Shown here: positions 1 through 7,067 of the stretch, one piece after another
Numbering within the stretch: the first letter of the stretch is position 1
How the letters are laid out: the number at the start of each line of letters is the position of its first letter
Origin: an uncultured Eubacteriales bacterium
Lineage (GTDB): Bacteria > Bacillota > Clostridia > Oscillospirales > Butyricicoccaceae
DNA length: 17,481 nt
Assembly (NCBI GenBank): GCA_934395135.1
Contig: CAKRRK010000025.1
Location: forward strand, 1-17,481
Direction: 5' to 3'
Notes under the pieces: generated by a model
Told to the model about the DNA's origin: nothing
The model's database searches: none
Seen by the model: only the letters and a program-made list of their open reading frames with translations
Position numbers and translations under genes: made by a program

Positions 1-74
1 GATTCGAACCCACGCGCCCTTGCGGACAAACGGTTTTCAAGACCGCCTCGTTATGACCACTTCGATACCTCTCC
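1..74 (-). tRNA. tRNA-Ser (anticodon UGA), 3' end cut by window edge
   Basis: Read on the minus strand, the sequence starts with GGAGAGGT at 74 and runs through a D-arm, then an anticodon stem-loop with loop CTTGAAA. This gives anticodon TGA (complement of bases 37-39), decoding UCN serine codons. A long variable arm (GTCC-GCAA-GGGC) is the hallmark of a class II tRNA such as tRNA-Ser. The T-arm GGTTCGAATC reaches base 1, so the 3' acceptor strand lies outside the window. Confidence 0.95.
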
Positions 75-100
75 AAACTATTTTATCATCAAGCCTTATC

Positions 101-129
101 AGAATACCATAGGATAACAACTTTGTCAA
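101..129 (-). promoter_or_regulatory. Promoter of tRNA-Ser
   Basis: On the minus strand a perfect -35 TTGACA (129-124) is followed by a 17-bp spacer and -10 TATTCT (106-101). An extended -10 TG dinucleotide lies at 109-108. The predicted start is near 94, about 20 bases before the mature tRNA 5' end, as expected for a tRNA promoter. Confidence 0.7.
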
Positions 130-168
130 TATTTATTGTTTTTATTTCCGCCGCGAAGTCCCCATCTC

Positions 169-1035
169 TTATGTGGGGTTTGTTACCGCGTCTTCGTTTT
201 TTTCTACACGGAACGCTATGTGTGTCCCATCACTGATGCATACCACAGTGCCCTGCATATCCGTGCGATATACTTTCACATCTGCATCCCGTAACCGGCT
301 CAACGTATCCTCGGTTGGATGCCCATAACTATTTCCCTCTCCAACGGAAATTATGCCGTATTCCGGCAGTACTTCCCGCAAAAAAACATAAGAAGTGGAG
401 GAATCACTGCCATGATGCCCCACCTTTAATACATTGGCGCTCAAATCACAGCCTGCATCAATCATATCCTGTTCAGATTCCCGTTCGGCATCACCTGTAA
501 ATAAAAATGATGTATTTTCATAGGTCACTTTCAGAACAATCGACGTATTATTGGCGTCGTCATATTCTTTTCTTGGCGCCAAAATATCCACCGTGCTGCT
601 GCCGAGGGAAAAGGACTCGTCTGCGCTGGGCACATAAATCTCCAGTCCCTGCGCTTCCGTATATTTTTTAAAACTGCCAAAGGCTTTGCTGTCATATTCT
701 GTCACAGGCGCCATTACAAAGTCAACCGTACAGGTATTGAGCGGTCCGGAAAGTCCGCCAACATGATCCTCATGCGCATGGGTGCATATCATATAGTCCA
801 GATGACTGATACCCAATTCTTCCAGATAAGAAACCAGCAAAGAACTGTCTGCCACATTGCCTCCGTCAATCAGCATCGCTTCACCCTCGCAGATAACAAG
901 TGCCGAATCGGCCTGCCCTACGTCAATATAGTGAATTTCAAAATCGCTGATGGACGCAGGCTGCATGTCTGCCAGGAAACTGCAGCCTGTCAGCAAGATG
1001 GCAGAAATGGAAAGAAGTGCAAGGATTCGCTTCAT
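169..1035 (-). CDS. Lipoprotein with ComEC-type metallo-beta-lactamase hydrolase domain
   Basis: This 288-residue protein has a lipoprotein signal peptide: basic start MKRI, a hydrophobic run and the lipobox LLTGC with the acylated Cys at residue 18. It is therefore predicted to be tethered to the outer face of the membrane. The rest is a metallo-beta-lactamase fold of the ComEC/Rec2 C-terminal type: IDVGQADS at 37-44, the metal-binding THAHEDH at 85-91, GDAE at 181-184, KVGHHGS at 204-210 and GHP at 238-240. These are the expected metal ligands, so it is probably catalytically active. Stand-alone secreted relatives are usually annotated as ComEC-like MBL-fold hydrolases. The ComEC domain is linked to DNA degradation during uptake, but the substrate of this protein is unknown. 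The ATG at 1035 has an AGAGG ribosome binding site. It is transcribed alone, divergently from the oxidoreductase gene. No clear terminator follows. Confidence 0.85.
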   Translation of the reverse strand: MKRILALLSISAILLTGCSFLADMQPASISDFEIHYIDVGQADSALVICEGEAMLIDGGNVADSSLLVSYLEELGISHLDYMICTHAHEDHVGGLSGPLNTCTVDFVMAPVTEYDSKAFGSFKKYTEAQGLEIYVPSADESFSLGSSTVDILAPRKEYDDANNTSIVLKVTYENTSFLFTGDAERESEQDMIDAGCDLSANVLKVGHHGSDSSTSYVFLREVLPEYGIISVGEGNSYGHPTEDTLSRLRDADVKVYRTDMQGTVVCISDGTHIAFRVEKNEDAVTNPT

Positions 1036-1067
1036 AGTTTACCTCTATTTCTGAAAATTATGTATGC

Positions 1068-1096
1068 ATTATACCACTTCCTCCACATGATTGCAA
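1068..1096 (-). promoter_or_regulatory. Promoter of the MBL lipoprotein gene
   Basis: On the minus strand, -35 TTGCAA (1096-1091), a 17-bp spacer and a perfect -10 TATAAT (1073-1068), preceded by the extended -10 TGG. The predicted start is about 1061, giving a roughly 26-base leader before the ATG at 1035. Confidence 0.75.
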
Positions 1097-1221
1097 TGCG
1101 CATCCTTTTGTATGTCTATGCAGTGAGAATTGCTTCCTCGGCTCCTATCTTCTTTTCCTATGTGTAATTTTGCCAATCTCCTGATTATATTTTGATTATA
1201 TTGCTTATTTTTTGCCTTTTG

Positions 1222-1250
1222 TTGACATCATATTTTGAGTATATTATAAT
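1222..1250 (+). promoter_or_regulatory. Full-consensus sigma-A promoter of the Gfo/Idh gene
   Basis: A perfect -35 TTGACA (1222-1227) and a perfect -10 TATAAT (1245-1250) are separated by 17 bp. The predicted start is near 1257, about 60 bases before the ATG at 1318. Both hexamers and the spacing match consensus, which implies strong expression unless it is repressed. No obvious operator palindrome is seen around it. Confidence 0.85.
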
Positions 1251-1317
1251 TGAGACAGTGAAGTGCAATGTATCAAAGGTTTGGAACAGATATTATTTTT
1301 TAAAGGAGCAATGCGAA

Positions 1318-2337
1318 ATGAAAAAGGTATCTCTTGGCATCGTCGGTTTGGGAAGGCTGGGCATTAATCATGCAACAAATATCAGCCTTATGCCGGACGC
1401 AGAACTTACTGCAGTATGCAGCATGGTTCCGAAAGAGCTGGAAACCGCGAAAGAACGGTTTCACCCGAAATATGTTTATACGGATTACCGGGAAATGTTC
1501 CAAAACAAGGAGCTGGACGGTATTGTAATTGCGACCAATTCCCAGGTGCATTGTGAAATGGCAATTGCCGCGGCAGAACTTGGCGTAAAAAATGTCTACA
1601 TTGAAAAGCCCCTCGGCATGTCTTTGGAAGAAGTGAAAAAAATCAAAGACGCCGTAGAAAAAAGTGAAATAAATGTATTTCAAGTGGGCTATAACCGCCG
1701 GTTTGACGTTTCTTATCAGGCCGCAAAGAAAAAGATTGACGAAGGCTTTATCGGCAAGCCAATTCTCATTAAAATGGCAAATCGCGACCCAGCAAGCATG
1801 GCGGAATTTATCATCAAATTCTCTCCTACTTCCGGGGGCCTGGTTTTTGATATGTTAACCCATGACTATGACGCTGCAAGATGGTTTTTAGGTTCTGATG
1901 CAAAGAAAGTATATGGTCTGGGCGGCGTATATGCCTATGAAGGTCTCGCTGCCGTCAATGACATTGACAACTGTGCAATCATCTGCAAATTCGAAAATGG
2001 CGCTATGGGTTGGTTTGAAACCACAAGAAACTGCTCTTACGGCTATCATGTAGAAACCGAAATTTTTGGTACGGACGGCTGTATTAAAATTTGCGTTACT
2101 CCTACAAACGACAGGGTCATTTATCTGGATCAGAATGGCATCAACCAATCCACAGTGAAATGGTTCTATGAATATTGGGAACCTACCTTTACCGCAGAAA
2201 TGAAAGATTTTGTTGATGCTATCCGGAACAACCGCAAACCGTTGGTTGGTTTGATAGACGGTTATAAAGCCGTAGAGTGGGCGCTTGCCGCAAAGAAGGC
2301 TGTGGATGAAGAACGTGAAATTATAATTGGCGAATAA
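1318..2337 (+). CDS. Gfo/Idh/MocA family NAD(P)-dependent oxidoreductase, inositol 2-dehydrogenase-like
   Basis: A 339-residue cytosolic dehydrogenase. The N-terminal Rossmann fold carries GIVGLGRLG (glycine-rich GxGxxG at residues 10-15). The family signature EKPLG is at 96-100, with the conserved lysine at 97. The catalytic-type motif GGLVFDMLTHDYD has Asp178 and His182, the arrangement found in inositol dehydrogenases, and the C-terminal half is the usual substrate-binding alpha/beta domain. Length and motifs fit inositol 2-dehydrogenase (IolG) or a related sugar/cyclitol dehydrogenase, but no other inositol gene is nearby, so the substrate cannot be named. The frame is open upstream to 1192. 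The start at 1318 was chosen because AAAGGAG (1302-1308) lies 9 bases before it and the N-terminus then matches the family. It forms a single-gene unit between a consensus promoter and a terminator. Confidence 0.88.
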   Translation: MKKVSLGIVGLGRLGINHATNISLMPDAELTAVCSMVPKELETAKERFHPKYVYTDYREMFQNKELDGIVIATNSQVHCEMAIAAAELGVKNVYIEKPLGMSLEEVKKIKDAVEKSEINVFQVGYNRRFDVSYQAAKKKIDEGFIGKPILIKMANRDPASMAEFIIKFSPTSGGLVFDMLTHDYDAARWFLGSDAKKVYGLGGVYAYEGLAAVNDIDNCAIICKFENGAMGWFETTRNCSYGYHVETEIFGTDGCIKICVTPTNDRVIYLDQNGINQSTVKWFYEYWEPTFTAEMKDFVDAIRNNRKPLVGLIDGYKAVEWALAAKKAVDEEREIIIGE

Positions 2338-2348
2338 AGAATCCTTCG

Positions 2349-2382
2349 AAAAAGACGTGGTAGAATTCTACCACGTCTTTTT
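2349..2382. terminator. Bidirectional terminator, perfect palindrome, between convergent genes
   Basis: A perfect inverted repeat (arms 2351-2365 and 2366-2380, centred on GAATTC) is extended by flanking A and T runs. It is followed by six T on the plus strand and by a T run on the minus strand. It lies between the Gfo/Idh gene (stop 2337) and the dehydratase-like gene (stop 2415), so it should terminate both. Confidence 0.9.
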
Positions 2383-2414
2383 TATGTAACTGATTTCCAT
2401 GGATTTCAAACCCA

Positions 2415-3656
2415 TTATTTCGCGCTGGATAACATCAGTTTAATACGATTTTCCTGATTGATTTTTGAAGCTCCTGGATCATAGTCCACGCTTACAATAT
2501 TGGCTTCCGGATATTTTTCCTTAATTTTTCGTACCATACCCTTTCCTGCAATGTGATTGGGCAGACAACCAAAGGGCTGTGTACATACAATATTATTCAC
2601 GCCCTCGCTAATCAGTTCCACCATCTCTGCCGGCAGCAACCAGCCTTCTCCCATTTTCACTCCGGGGCTGATAATATCCGCCGCCTTTTTTCGCACATCA
2701 TCAAAATACTGCGGGGCGTCAAACATTCCATGCTGCCGTATCGCAGCAATAATATCCCGCTGCTTTTTCAGCACAAAGTTATATGCAAACTTATACAGCA
2801 CTGCACTTTTTTTAGATCTTCCATACAGCTGATAATCCAATACGGAATTATAAATACAGTAAAGGACAAAATCCATCAATCCGGGAAGCACAGGCTCCGC
2901 ACCTTCTGACAACAGAAAGTCTTCCAGATTATTGTTGCCGAGGGGAGAAAATTTCACATAAATTTCGCCTACAATGCCAACCTTCTTTTTGTGAGCCGTA
3001 CGGTCCTGCTCTACACGCTGAAACCGTTCTAAAATATACCGATACAGCTGCTTGACCTTACTGTACTGAATAAACTTGCCTACTTTGAATTCGCCGGTAA
3101 TTTTTCGAATGCAGTCGTCAACCGCCTTCTGGCTTTCTCCTTTTTTCACCTCATACGCCCGGCACTGATTATGGATCATCATAATCAAATCCCCCAACAA
3201 AATGCCGTAAGCAATCTGAATCACCATTTTAGGAGTTACCTTGAACCCAGGATTGTCTTCCAACCCGGAAAAATTAATAGATATTACCGGGATATAGCCA
3301 TATCCGCTTTTTTCCAAGGCTTTTCGGAGAAGATGAATATAATTGGATGCGCGGCAGCCGCCGCCGGTTTGCGTAATCATCAGGGCAATTTTTTTCTTAT
3401 CGTATTTTCCGCTTTCAATAGCATCCATCAGCTGACCGATAACAAGCAATGCCGGATAACAAGTATCATTATGCACATTTTTAAGTCCCTGTTCCACAAT
3501 GGCCGCGCCTTGGGTTTTTAAAAGTTCCATTTTATATCCATAATTGCGTAAAATAGAAATTACAAGTTCCAGCTGAATAGGGAGCATATTGGGCACAAGG
3601 ATGGTATAATCTTCCTTCATGCGCTCTGTAAATTTAACTCTTTTGATTTCGCTCAT
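2415..3656 (-). CDS. 2-hydroxyacyl-CoA dehydratase-like protein (COG3581-type), second half of the activase system
   Basis: A 413-residue soluble protein related to the predicted nucleotide-binding/dehydratase-like family that accompanies CoA-dehydratase activases. Visible motifs are NDTCYPALL (Cys66), TQTGGGCRASNY (Cys101), GEIYVKFSPLGNNNLEDFL (230-248) and CTQPFGCLPNHI (Cys358, Cys364). These run parallel to motifs in the C-terminal half of the upstream protein (DTVCYPAKL, GRPYHIDPEINHGINQL, VSFGCGIDAI), which suggests paralogous halves. By analogy with 2-hydroxyacyl-CoA dehydratase subunits, Cys66, Cys101 and one of Cys358/364 could bind an Fe-S cluster; this is inference. The ATG at 3656 lies inside the upstream gene, with a 23-bp overlap in a different frame and a GAAGGG ribosome binding site 10 bases before it, so translation is probably coupled. 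In many clostridia I recall the two parts as one protein of about 1,400 residues. The reaction is unknown. Confidence 0.8.
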   Translation of the reverse strand: MSEIKRVKFTERMKEDYTILVPNMLPIQLELVISILRNYGYKMELLKTQGAAIVEQGLKNVHNDTCYPALLVIGQLMDAIESGKYDKKKIALMITQTGGGCRASNYIHLLRKALEKSGYGYIPVISINFSGLEDNPGFKVTPKMVIQIAYGILLGDLIMMIHNQCRAYEVKKGESQKAVDDCIRKITGEFKVGKFIQYSKVKQLYRYILERFQRVEQDRTAHKKKVGIVGEIYVKFSPLGNNNLEDFLLSEGAEPVLPGLMDFVLYCIYNSVLDYQLYGRSKKSAVLYKFAYNFVLKKQRDIIAAIRQHGMFDAPQYFDDVRKKAADIISPGVKMGEGWLLPAEMVELISEGVNNIVCTQPFGCLPNHIAGKGMVRKIKEKYPEANIVSVDYDPGASKINQENRIKLMLSSAK

Positions 3657-6582
3657 TTAACTTTTTCCCTTCTTCAACGGCAGCAAGCATACTGCGAATC
3701 CGAATTTTCGCAGCGCCAAGATTATTAATTTCATCAATCTTCAGCTGCGTATAAATTTTTCCGCCGTTTTCTACAATGGATCGGATTTCATCTGTGGTAA
3801 TCGCGTCAATACCGCAACCAAAGCTGACTAACTGGATGAGTTGGGCATTTGGTTTCTGCGTAACATAGTTGGCTGCGGCATACATTCTGGAATGATAGGT
3901 CCATTGATTCAACACATGAACCTCCGGTACATCCGCTAATCCGCTGACACTGTCCTCTGACACAATGACAAGGCCGTAGGACTGAATCAGCTGGTTAATT
4001 CCATGGTTTATTTCCGGATCAATATGATACGGCCTCCCCACTACGACTGCGATATCCAGCCCATGCGCATCGGCATATTCAATGGCCTTTCGTCCTTCCC
4101 GCCGAATATCCGCATAGTATGCGTCCAGTTCCGCAAACGCGTTAGCCGCCGCCGTGATAATTTCTTTTTTCTTTAAGTATGGAAATTCTTTTTTAAAATA
4201 TTTTACTGCTGCTTTTGCAAATAATGGACGATTTGCCAACTCAAAATATGGCATCATAAAATGTGTTTTAGAAAGCTTTTGAATGTTGGCGGTTAAAAGT
4301 TCCGGATAATATGCAACAACCGGACAATTATAATGGTTTGCGGATTGTCCTTCGTCAATATTATACGTCATGCATGGATAAAAAATGCCATCTACGCCTT
4401 TTTCCAATAGGTTCTCAATATGTCCATGCACCAATTTTGCGGGATAACAAACCGTATCTGACGGAATAGACGACTGTCCCTTTTGGTACATGTCCCGTGT
4501 TGAAATATCCGACAACACAACTTCAAACCCAAGATCCGTCAGCATCCGATTCCAAAATGGAAGCAATTCGTACATATTGAGTCCAAATACAAGGCCAATA
4601 CGCGCTCTTCCTGGTTTGGAAGAATAGCTAAGGAGCTTTTGCAGCTTATATGCATAAAGATCCGGCAAATCAAGTCGCGCGGTTTTGCCCAATGGGCGTT
4701 CACAGCGATTTCCCGAAATATATCGTCTTCCGCCGGAAAAAACATTGACAGTCAGAGAACAGTTATTGGTGCACATACCGCATCGGGTATTTTGAGTAGT
4801 ATGGGTAAAGGTGCGCAGTTCCGCTTCCCCAATCAACGAGGTTTGCGCTTGGGCATGATCTTTTGCATGCAGCGCCGCACCAAACGCGCCCATCAATCCA
4901 GCGATGGCAGGTCTCGTCACTTCCCTGCCCACTTCCATTTCGAAGCTCCGGAGAATGGCATCGTTTAAAAATGTACCGCCCTGGGCAACAATATGCTTTC
5001 CCAGATCATCCGGCGAATGGGCACGGATCACCTTATACAATGCATTTTTTACCACACTGACGGAAAGTCCGGCGGAAATGCTGTCTATCCCCGCACCGTC
5101 TTTTTGCGCCTGTTTTACGGAGGAATTCATAAAAACAGTGCATCTGGAACCCAAATCAATCGGATGTTCTGCAAAAAGTCCCATCTTGCAAAATTCCTGA
5201 ATCGAATATCCCATACTTTTGGCAAACGTCTCAATAAACGAGCCGCAGCCGGAAGAACAGGCTTCGTTCAACGAAATGTTATCAATGCAGTTGTTGCGAA
5301 TTTTAAAGCATTTAATATCCTGCCCCCCGATATCGATGATAAAGTCCACATCCGGGCAAAAATGCTTTGCGGCTTTAAAATGCGCAACGGTTTCCACAAG
5401 ACCCAAATCCACGCCAAATGCATTTTGAATTAGCGCTTCGCCATATCCTGTCACAGCAGAGGACCGGATACAAATCCGGTTTCCGAGCAGCGAATATATT
5501 TTCCCAAGCTGTGACCGGATTACTTCCACCGGGTTTCCTTTGTTTGCCGTATAATGCTCATACAACAATTGGTACTCTTCTCCAATGAGCACTAATTTGG
5601 TCGTGGTGCTTCCGCAGTCAATCCCAAGATATGCGTTGCCTGTATAAGAGGCAATATCGCCTTTTTGCACATCATTCCGGCTATGACGCTGAGCAAAAGC
5701 AGCATATTCCTCCTGACTAGTAAACAATGGCGTAAGATAGGACGCAGAAACAGGCACTCCTGCCGTTTTTTCCAGCACCTCTATAAGTTCGTCATAGGTA
5801 TACGTTGCCTTTGTGCTTTCACTGTATTGCGCCGCGCCGGCGGCGATGGCATAAGGCGCAAGATCCGGGAAATGTGCATGTTGATCCTCCAAATGCAATG
5901 TTTCCTTAAAGCGCTTCTGCAATCCTTGAAAGAAATACAACGGCCCTCCGAGGAAGAGGACATCGCCTTTGATTTCCCGCCCCTGTGCAAGTCCTGCAAG
6001 GGTCTGATTTACCACGGCCTGAAAAATGCTGGCAGATACATCTTCTTTCGTGGCGCCTTCGTTTAACAACGGCTGAATATCACTTTTGGCAAATACGCCG
6101 CAGCGAGACGCAATGGTATAAATTTTTTCCGCTTTTAGACTGAGCTCATCCATCATAGAAGGCTCTACATTCAGCAGCACCGCCATCTGATCGATAAAAG
6201 CGCCGGTCCCGCCGGCACATGAACCGTTCATCCGTTCTTCCAGCTGGCCGGAAAGAAAAATAATTTTTGCATCTTCTCCGCCAAGCTCTATGACAACGTC
6301 CGCCTCCGGCACAAACGTCCCGACCGTTTTTCTTGTTGCGTATACTTCCTGTACAAAATCAATTCCACTGGCCTTTGCCACGCCTAACCCGGCGGAGCCA
6401 GTAATGGCGACTTTCAATTCGCATCCGTCAATGAATTTTTTCGCATCGCGCAGCATCTCACAAGCCTTTTCGCGAACCTTGGAGAAATGTCGTTCATACC
6501 GCTTATAGATAATGTTTCCTGCTTTGGCAGCAACCAACTTTACGGTGGTAGAGCCGATATCGATTCCTAATAAAACCTTCAT
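3634..6582 (-). CDS. Tandem acyl-CoA dehydratase activase (BadF/BcrA ATPase x2) fused to a DUF2229/COG3580 domain
   Basis: A 982-residue cytosolic protein with three parts. The first activase domain (about 1-255) has the ATPase phosphate loop GIDIGSTTVK (6-15), ELGGEDAK and the cluster cysteines NGSCAGGTG (Cys122) and SRCGVFAKSD (Cys161). The second (about 317-575) repeats this as GIDCGSTTTK (320-329), DIGGQDIK, NEACSSGCG (Cys442) and SRCTVFMNSS (Cys481). The third (about 590-982) is a dehydratase-like region with Cys601, 604, 608 and 627, then DTVCYPAKL (Cys712), YPCMTY (Cys737), GRPYHIDPEINHG (849-861) and VSFGCG (Cys923). In characterised activases a homodimer holds one [4Fe-4S] cluster between subunits and fires electrons into a dehydratase using ATP. 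Here the two copies are fused, so the cluster could form within one chain. The substrate is unknown. The ATG at 6582 has an AGGAG site 5 bases before it. It overlaps the next gene by 23 bp and forms a two-gene operon with it. Confidence 0.88.
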   Translation of the reverse strand: MKVLLGIDIGSTTVKLVAAKAGNIIYKRYERHFSKVREKACEMLRDAKKFIDGCELKVAITGSAGLGVAKASGIDFVQEVYATRKTVGTFVPEADVVIELGGEDAKIIFLSGQLEERMNGSCAGGTGAFIDQMAVLLNVEPSMMDELSLKAEKIYTIASRCGVFAKSDIQPLLNEGATKEDVSASIFQAVVNQTLAGLAQGREIKGDVLFLGGPLYFFQGLQKRFKETLHLEDQHAHFPDLAPYAIAAGAAQYSESTKATYTYDELIEVLEKTAGVPVSASYLTPLFTSQEEYAAFAQRHSRNDVQKGDIASYTGNAYLGIDCGSTTTKLVLIGEEYQLLYEHYTANKGNPVEVIRSQLGKIYSLLGNRICIRSSAVTGYGEALIQNAFGVDLGLVETVAHFKAAKHFCPDVDFIIDIGGQDIKCFKIRNNCIDNISLNEACSSGCGSFIETFAKSMGYSIQEFCKMGLFAEHPIDLGSRCTVFMNSSVKQAQKDGAGIDSISAGLSVSVVKNALYKVIRAHSPDDLGKHIVAQGGTFLNDAILRSFEMEVGREVTRPAIAGLMGAFGAALHAKDHAQAQTSLIGEAELRTFTHTTQNTRCGMCTNNCSLTVNVFSGGRRYISGNRCERPLGKTARLDLPDLYAYKLQKLLSYSSKPGRARIGLVFGLNMYELLPFWNRMLTDLGFEVVLSDISTRDMYQKGQSSIPSDTVCYPAKLVHGHIENLLEKGVDGIFYPCMTYNIDEGQSANHYNCPVVAYYPELLTANIQKLSKTHFMMPYFELANRPLFAKAAVKYFKKEFPYLKKKEIITAAANAFAELDAYYADIRREGRKAIEYADAHGLDIAVVVGRPYHIDPEINHGINQLIQSYGLVIVSEDSVSGLADVPEVHVLNQWTYHSRMYAAANYVTQKPNAQLIQLVSFGCGIDAITTDEIRSIVENGGKIYTQLKIDEINNLGAAKIRIRSMLAAVEEGKKLNERNQKS

Positions 6583-6620
6583 AATTCTCCTACTTAATAT
6601 ACAAATTTTATTTCAACTGT

Positions 6621-6650
6621 ATGATAACAGCACAGTATATTGAAAGTCAA
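6621..6650 (-). promoter_or_regulatory. Promoter of the activase/dehydratase operon
   Basis: On the minus strand, -35 TTGACT (6650-6645), an 18-bp spacer and -10 TATCAT (6626-6621), with an extended -10 TGT just upstream. The predicted start is around 6614, giving a leader of about 32 bases before the ATG at 6582. Confidence 0.6.
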
Positions 6651-6816
6651 TGCGTTTCATTCCATTAATTTGTGGCAGCTCTGGCACAATTGTCCTGACC
6701 CGTCCACAAAGAACATACTAATTAAGATTATATATGTTTTATTCTCTCAATTCAACAAAAATCTGGCATATTCGAATTATTTTAACGAATTGTTTATATA
6801 TATTTTTGCAAATGGC
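6651..6816. other. AT-rich divergent intergenic spacer with no recognised gene
   Basis: This is the middle of the roughly 485-bp divergent region between the activase operon (minus) and metK (plus). It is strongly AT-rich, particularly from 6720 to 6810. I see no ribosome-bound reading frame, hairpin terminator or repeat in it. The flanks hold the two divergent promoters and the metK riboswitch, annotated separately. Confidence 0.6.
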
Positions 6817-6846
6817 TTGACTTTTCCTTCTGTCTCCTGCTATAAT
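6817..6846 (+). promoter_or_regulatory. Promoter of the metK riboswitch transcript
   Basis: -35 TTGACT (6817-6822), an 18-bp spacer and a perfect -10 TATAAT (6841-6846) preceded by the extended -10 TGC. The predicted start is near 6853, about 10 bases ahead of the riboswitch P1 stem. Confidence 0.8.
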
Positions 6847-6862
6847 AATGGAAACTGTATAT

Positions 6863-7011
6863 CCTTATCAAGAGAGATGGAGGGATCGGCCCTGTGAAGT
6901 CCGGCAACCTGCTGCTGCAAGGTGCCAAATCCGAAGATGCACTGATGTGATGTCTGCTTTGCAGACCAAAGATGAGGCTTTGTAGGCTCCGAGTGTATCG
7001 GAGTCTTTTTT
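6863..7011 (+). promoter_or_regulatory. SAM-I (S-box) riboswitch with terminator controlling metK
   Basis: The aptamer shows the conserved S-box sequence order: CTTATCAAGAGAGATGGAGG at its start, then GGCCCTGTGAAGTCCGGCAACC, a core AAGGTGCCAAATCC, a stable P4 hairpin GTCTGC-TTT-GCAGAC, and a closing GATGAGG. P1 is formed by 6863-6869 with 6971-6977. The expression platform is a hairpin at 6985-6992/6998-7005 (loop GTGTA) followed by six T (7006-7011), a typical intrinsic terminator. In this family, bound S-adenosylmethionine stabilises P1 and lets the terminator form, so metK is shut off when SAM is plentiful. I did not resolve the alternative antiterminator pairing. Confidence 0.95.
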
Positions 7012-7067
7012 CTTGCATAAACATTTTGGATATATAGATATTTTTTTCAGAAAGGAACTTTTGAACT

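Noticed and set aside
152..180. CCCC...GGGG hairpin at the stop codon of the MBL lipoprotein gene as a terminator
   Set aside because: The stem is only about 4 bp with a long loop and has no T tract on the minus strand.
763..1167. A 134-codon plus-strand frame opposite the start of the MBL lipoprotein gene
   Set aside because: It overlaps a well-supported gene and its promoter on the other strand, and shows no family motif or ribosome binding site.
1192..1317. N-terminal extension of the Gfo/Idh protein by 42 residues
   Set aside because: The extension covers the consensus promoter, while AAAGGAG lies 9 bases before the ATG at 1318, where the conserved Rossmann start begins.
6640..6897. An 85-codon plus-strand frame upstream of metK
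   Set aside because: It runs through the metK promoter and into the SAM riboswitch aptamer, is AT-rich noise, and has no ribosome binding site.
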